Shown here: piece after piece, positions 61,722-64,000 of the stretch
How the letters are laid out: each line of letters opens with the position of its first letter
How positions within the stretch are numbered: position 1 is the stretch's first letter
From: Paraburkholderia sp. BL9I2N2
GTDB lineage: Bacteria; Pseudomonadota; Gammaproteobacteria; Burkholderiales; Burkholderiaceae
NCBI RefSeq assembly: GCF_004339745.1
Contig: NZ_SMGP01000002.1
Coordinates: forward strand, 1,426,001-1,490,000
Length of the DNA: 64,000 nt
Direction: 5' to 3'
The notes under the pieces: model-generated
Databases searched by the model: none
The model's input: only the letters and a program-made list of their open reading frames with translations
What the model was told of the DNA's origin: nothing
Program-made: the position numbers and the translations under genes

Positions 61722-62648
61722 ATGCGCGTTTCAGCAGATCGGCCGTTGCGACTCGACATGGAGTCCCTGCGCATTTTCGTGGCAGTCGTCGAGGAGGGCA
61801 GCATCGCCGCGGCGGCGGCCCGCACGCACATCGTGGCATCGGCCGTCAGCAAGCGCGTATCGGATCTCGAAGACGACGCCGGCACGCCGCTGCTATATCG
61901 GCACAGCCGCGGCGTTCAAGCGACGCCTGCGGGCGAGGCGCTCTATCATCACGCGAAGCGGCTGAGCGAGCACCTGCAGCAAATTTCGGATGAACTGTCT
62001 GAATATTCGGCGGGATTGAGGGGCCATACCCGGATTTACGTGAACTTTACCGCCATGGTTCAGTATCTGCCCGGCGTGCTGCGTTCCTTTCTACGCGCCA
62101 ATCCAAACGTGCGGATCGACATGGTCGAGAAGTCGAGCGATGAAGTGGTGCAGGCGATCGCAAGCGGCGTCGCCGATCTCGGCATCTGCTCGGCGACCGA
62201 GGACTCCCTCGGCGATCTGCAGTGGCGCCCGTACAGCGTGGATAAGCTGGTCGTGATCGTGCCGTCGGATCATCGGCTCGCCGGTCGCGCAAGCGTGAGC
62301 TTCGCGGAAGCTCTGGAGGACGACTTTGTCAGCATGCCCTACGGGACGTCCATTTCCAAATTGTGCCGCGCCGCCGCCGAGCGTGACGGCAGCCGGCTAC
62401 GCGTGCGCATCGAGGTGACAAGCTTCGAGGGCGTGCGCAACATGGTCAGCGCGGGACTCGGCATCGGCGTGCTCCCCAAGGGAAGCGTGACACCGTATGT
62501 GCATTCGGCGTCGTTTCGCGCTGTCGAGCTTGACGACCCATGGTCGCTGCGGCCGCTGTCAATCATTGCGCGCAATTTTGACACCCTGCCGCTTCCCGCG
62601 CGCATGCTGGTCGATCACCTCGAAGCGCATCATGAGAACGACGCGTGA
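61722..62648 (+). CDS. LysR-type regulator
   Basis: A 308-residue LysR-type regulator. The helix-turn-helix (LDMESLRIFVAVVEEGSIAAAAARTHIVASAVSKRVSDLE in pieces) is followed by an effector domain with FEGVRNMVSAGLGIGVLPKGSV. AAGGAG lies six bases from the ATG; the frame is open far upstream, but without a further ribosome site. It is divergent from the MFS gene and upstream of a D-2-hydroxyacid dehydrogenase gene. Confidence 0.92.
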   Translation: MRVSADRPLRLDMESLRIFVAVVEEGSIAAAAARTHIVASAVSKRVSDLEDDAGTPLLYRHSRGVQATPAGEALYHHAKRLSEHLQQISDELSEYSAGLRGHTRIYVNFTAMVQYLPGVLRSFLRANPNVRIDMVEKSSDEVVQAIASGVADLGICSATEDSLGDLQWRPYSVDKLVVIVPSDHRLAGRASVSFAEALEDDFVSMPYGTSISKLCRAAAERDGSRLRVRIEVTSFEGVRNMVSAGLGIGVLPKGSVTPYVHSASFRAVELDDPWSLRPLSIIARNFDTLPLPARMLVDHLEAHHENDA

Positions 62649-62834
62649 GGAGCGCCGCCGCTCAACGTTTCCTCCCACACCGCGCGTGGCCTGATAGCGC
62701 ACCGACTGCGCCATCGCGGTTCGCGATGGGTGGCGTCGCGAGTTAATGATTTACGTCGTCGGCCGCGTTACCTAGCATTCAGTGCGGAAATTCAGATCAC
62801 GGTACCAAGCGGTTCAACTCCCGGAGTGCGCAAT

Positions 62835-63800
62835 ATGAACGCCAAATCCCCCATCAAGGTAGCGATCCTCGACGACTATCAGAACGTCGCGCTGAGCATG
62901 GCAGACTGGTCGCCCCTCGAGAATCGCGCGGACGTGACGGTGTTCAACGACCACGTCGCTGATATCGGGAAACTGATTCAACGCCTGCAGCCATTCGATG
63001 TCGTCTGCGTAATGCGCGAACGCACCCCGCTGCCCCGCGAGGTCATCGAAAGCCTGCCGAACCTGAAGCTGATTGCCTCGACCGGCGCAGGGAATACGTC
63101 GATCGATCACGATGCGGCTGCGGAACGCGGCATCGAAATTCGTCATACGGGCTATTCGTCCACACCGACGATCGAGTTGACGTGGGGGCTGATTCTCGCA
63201 ATGGCCCGCAATATTCCGCTCGAAAATCAGTCGCTGCGTCAGGGAGGCTGGCAGCTTTCGCTTGGCGATGAACTCGCGGGCAAGACGCTCGGATTGCTCG
63301 GCCTTGGCCGCGTCGGCTCGGCGGTCGGCATTATCGGGCGGGCATTCAGAATGAACGTCATCGCGTGGAGCCAGAACCTGACCGAGGAGCGCGCCGTGGA
63401 AAAGGGCGTGCAGCGAGTCAGCAGGGATGTGCTGTTCTCCACGGCGGATTTCCTGTCGATCCACGTGCGGCTGAGCGAGCGCACCCAAGGTTTGGTCGGC
63501 GCGACGGAATTTGCGCAGATGAAACCCACGAGCCGGCTGATCAATACGTCGAGAGGTCCGATCGTCGACCAGGTCGCGCTGCTGACGGCACTCACGACCG
63601 GCCAGATCGCCGGCGCCGCACTGGACGTATACGACGTGGAACCGCTCGACAATCCGCACCCTCTACGCGAATTGCCCAACGTGCTCGCGACACCTCATAT
63701 CGGCTATGTATCGAAGGAGTTATATCGCACCTTCTATGGCGATACGGTGCGTAACATCGTTCAGTGGCTTGATGAAAGCGGAGGTTCTGCGCAAGGCTAG
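62835..63800 (+). CDS. D-2-hydroxyacid dehydrogenase
   Basis: A 321-residue NAD-dependent D-isomer 2-hydroxyacid dehydrogenase. The nucleotide fold shows GLLGLGRVGSAVG (GxGxxG at 156-161); catalytic residues are R240 (NTSRGPIVD), E269 (DVYDVEP) and H288 (ATPHIG). The opening VAILDDYQNVAL is typical of the D-3-phosphoglycerate/hydroxyacid branch in soil Proteobacteria. It would interconvert a 2-keto acid and D-2-hydroxyacid. GGAG lies eight bases from the ATG. Together with the maleate isomerase-like enzyme and carrier it may form an organic-acid pathway, but a shared substrate is not shown. Confidence 0.92.
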   Translation: MNAKSPIKVAILDDYQNVALSMADWSPLENRADVTVFNDHVADIGKLIQRLQPFDVVCVMRERTPLPREVIESLPNLKLIASTGAGNTSIDHDAAAERGIEIRHTGYSSTPTIELTWGLILAMARNIPLENQSLRQGGWQLSLGDELAGKTLGLLGLGRVGSAVGIIGRAFRMNVIAWSQNLTEERAVEKGVQRVSRDVLFSTADFLSIHVRLSERTQGLVGATEFAQMKPTSRLINTSRGPIVDQVALLTALTTGQIAGAALDVYDVEPLDNPHPLRELPNVLATPHIGYVSKELYRTFYGDTVRNIVQWLDESGGSAQG

Positions 63801-63818
63801 CCGAGCAGACGATCCTTC

Positions 63819-64000
63819 TCAGTGAACCATTGTCACCGGCGTAACCGTTCGCCTCGATAAAGACGCGAGCATGGCGAGCCTGCGGAAGAAACCCATACGA
63901 CTGGCGTCGATCACCATCACGTCGGGCCGGGTCGTGGCTATATAGTCGGCAATCGCTTTGGCAGGGTGACCGAAGACGCGCTTCCAGTGGTAGGGCACCC
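63819..64000 (-). CDS. C-terminus of a probable universal-stress (UspA-like) protein
   Basis: The last 59 residues of a minus-strand gene whose start is beyond the right edge. The layout KAIADYIATTRPDVMVIDASRMGF in pieces, then a basic helix and RRTVTPVTMV at the end, matches the terminal part of UspA-fold domains (xxDLIVMGxxGR...LGSV...PVLVV), though the usual GxHGR loop is changed. It may be a divergent stress protein. The reading is complete to a TGA stop and has no rival frame; the assignment is from a short stretch only. Confidence 0.5.
   Translation of the reverse strand, partial: VPYHWKRVFGHPAKAIADYIATTRPDVMVIDASRMGFFRRLAMLASLSRRTVTPVTMVH

Noticed and set aside
1..64000. CRISPR array, tRNA/rRNA genes, insertion sequences or prophage
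   Set aside because: No spaced identical repeats, cloverleaf-like sequence with CCA context, transposase or phage structural gene was recognised on either strand.

Overview
The window is GC-rich, densely coded and free of tRNA, rRNA, CRISPR or insertion-sequence genes. Its make-up points to a Burkholderiales bacterium of the Paraburkholderia/Caballeronia/Burkholderia type, probably a secondary replicon or accessory metabolic region: eight LysR-type regulators, an OmpC-type porin with a C-terminal Phe, MHS-family transporters, several CoA-linked catabolic operons and a polyhydroxyalkanoate (PHA) operon. The genus is an inference from gene content; no marker gene is present.

Left part (1-11.4 kb): a two-gene MmgE/PrpD set with an MFS transporter broken by a one-base frameshift and a divergent LysR gene; a D-tartrate cassette (dctA-type carrier, D-tartrate dehydratase, divergent LysR); an MsbA-like ABC exporter; and a small SET-domain methyltransferase with a post-SET zinc motif.

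11.5-20.5 kb: a seven-gene minus-strand catabolic operon (acyl-CoA ligase, MHS transporter, thiolase-like protein, DUF35 OB-fold partner, SDR, dienelactone hydrolase-SnoaL fusion, porin) with a divergent LysR gene. The thiolase lacks the usual GHP histidine and overlaps its DUF35 partner by ATGA, as in aldolase-type thiolase/DUF35 pairs.

20.5-28.7 kb: small, loosely connected genes. The standout is a pair of exported proteins, a lipoprotein beta-propeller and a periplasmic phosphodiesterase/alkaline-phosphatase-fold enzyme. Each is preceded by a CTTAAG-based palindrome not seen upstream of any other gene here.

29-44 kb: fatty-acid and PHA metabolism. An etfB-etfA-acyl-CoA dehydrogenase-ompW-dienoyl-CoA reductase operon diverges from a 909-residue MalT/AlkS-type LuxR regulator. 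After it comes a fadD-maoC-phaC-phasin-phaZ-DUF445 operon. A 16-bp palindrome (TCCCCTGNACGGGGGA) occurs both upstream of the LuxR gene and upstream of fadD, tying the two units into one probable regulon.

44.6-49.5 kb: an ACAD10/11-like set split over separate genes (acyl-CoA dehydrogenase, SDR, APH-type kinase, histidine-phosphatase-fold protein) with a LysR gene, fitting degradation of 4-hydroxyacyl-CoA.

49.5-59.1 kb: electrophile/redox-stress genes: TetR with a divergent Old Yellow Enzyme that lacks the HxxN substrate motif, SnoaL-like protein, peroxiredoxin-like protein, a second normal OYE (NemA type), mercuric-reductase-like flavoprotein, AhpD-like protein, SDR, and a LysR gene broken by a second one-base frameshift. 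59.2-64 kb: maleate-isomerase-family enzyme, MFS carrier, LysR, D-2-hydroxyacid dehydrogenase, and the end of a probable universal-stress protein.
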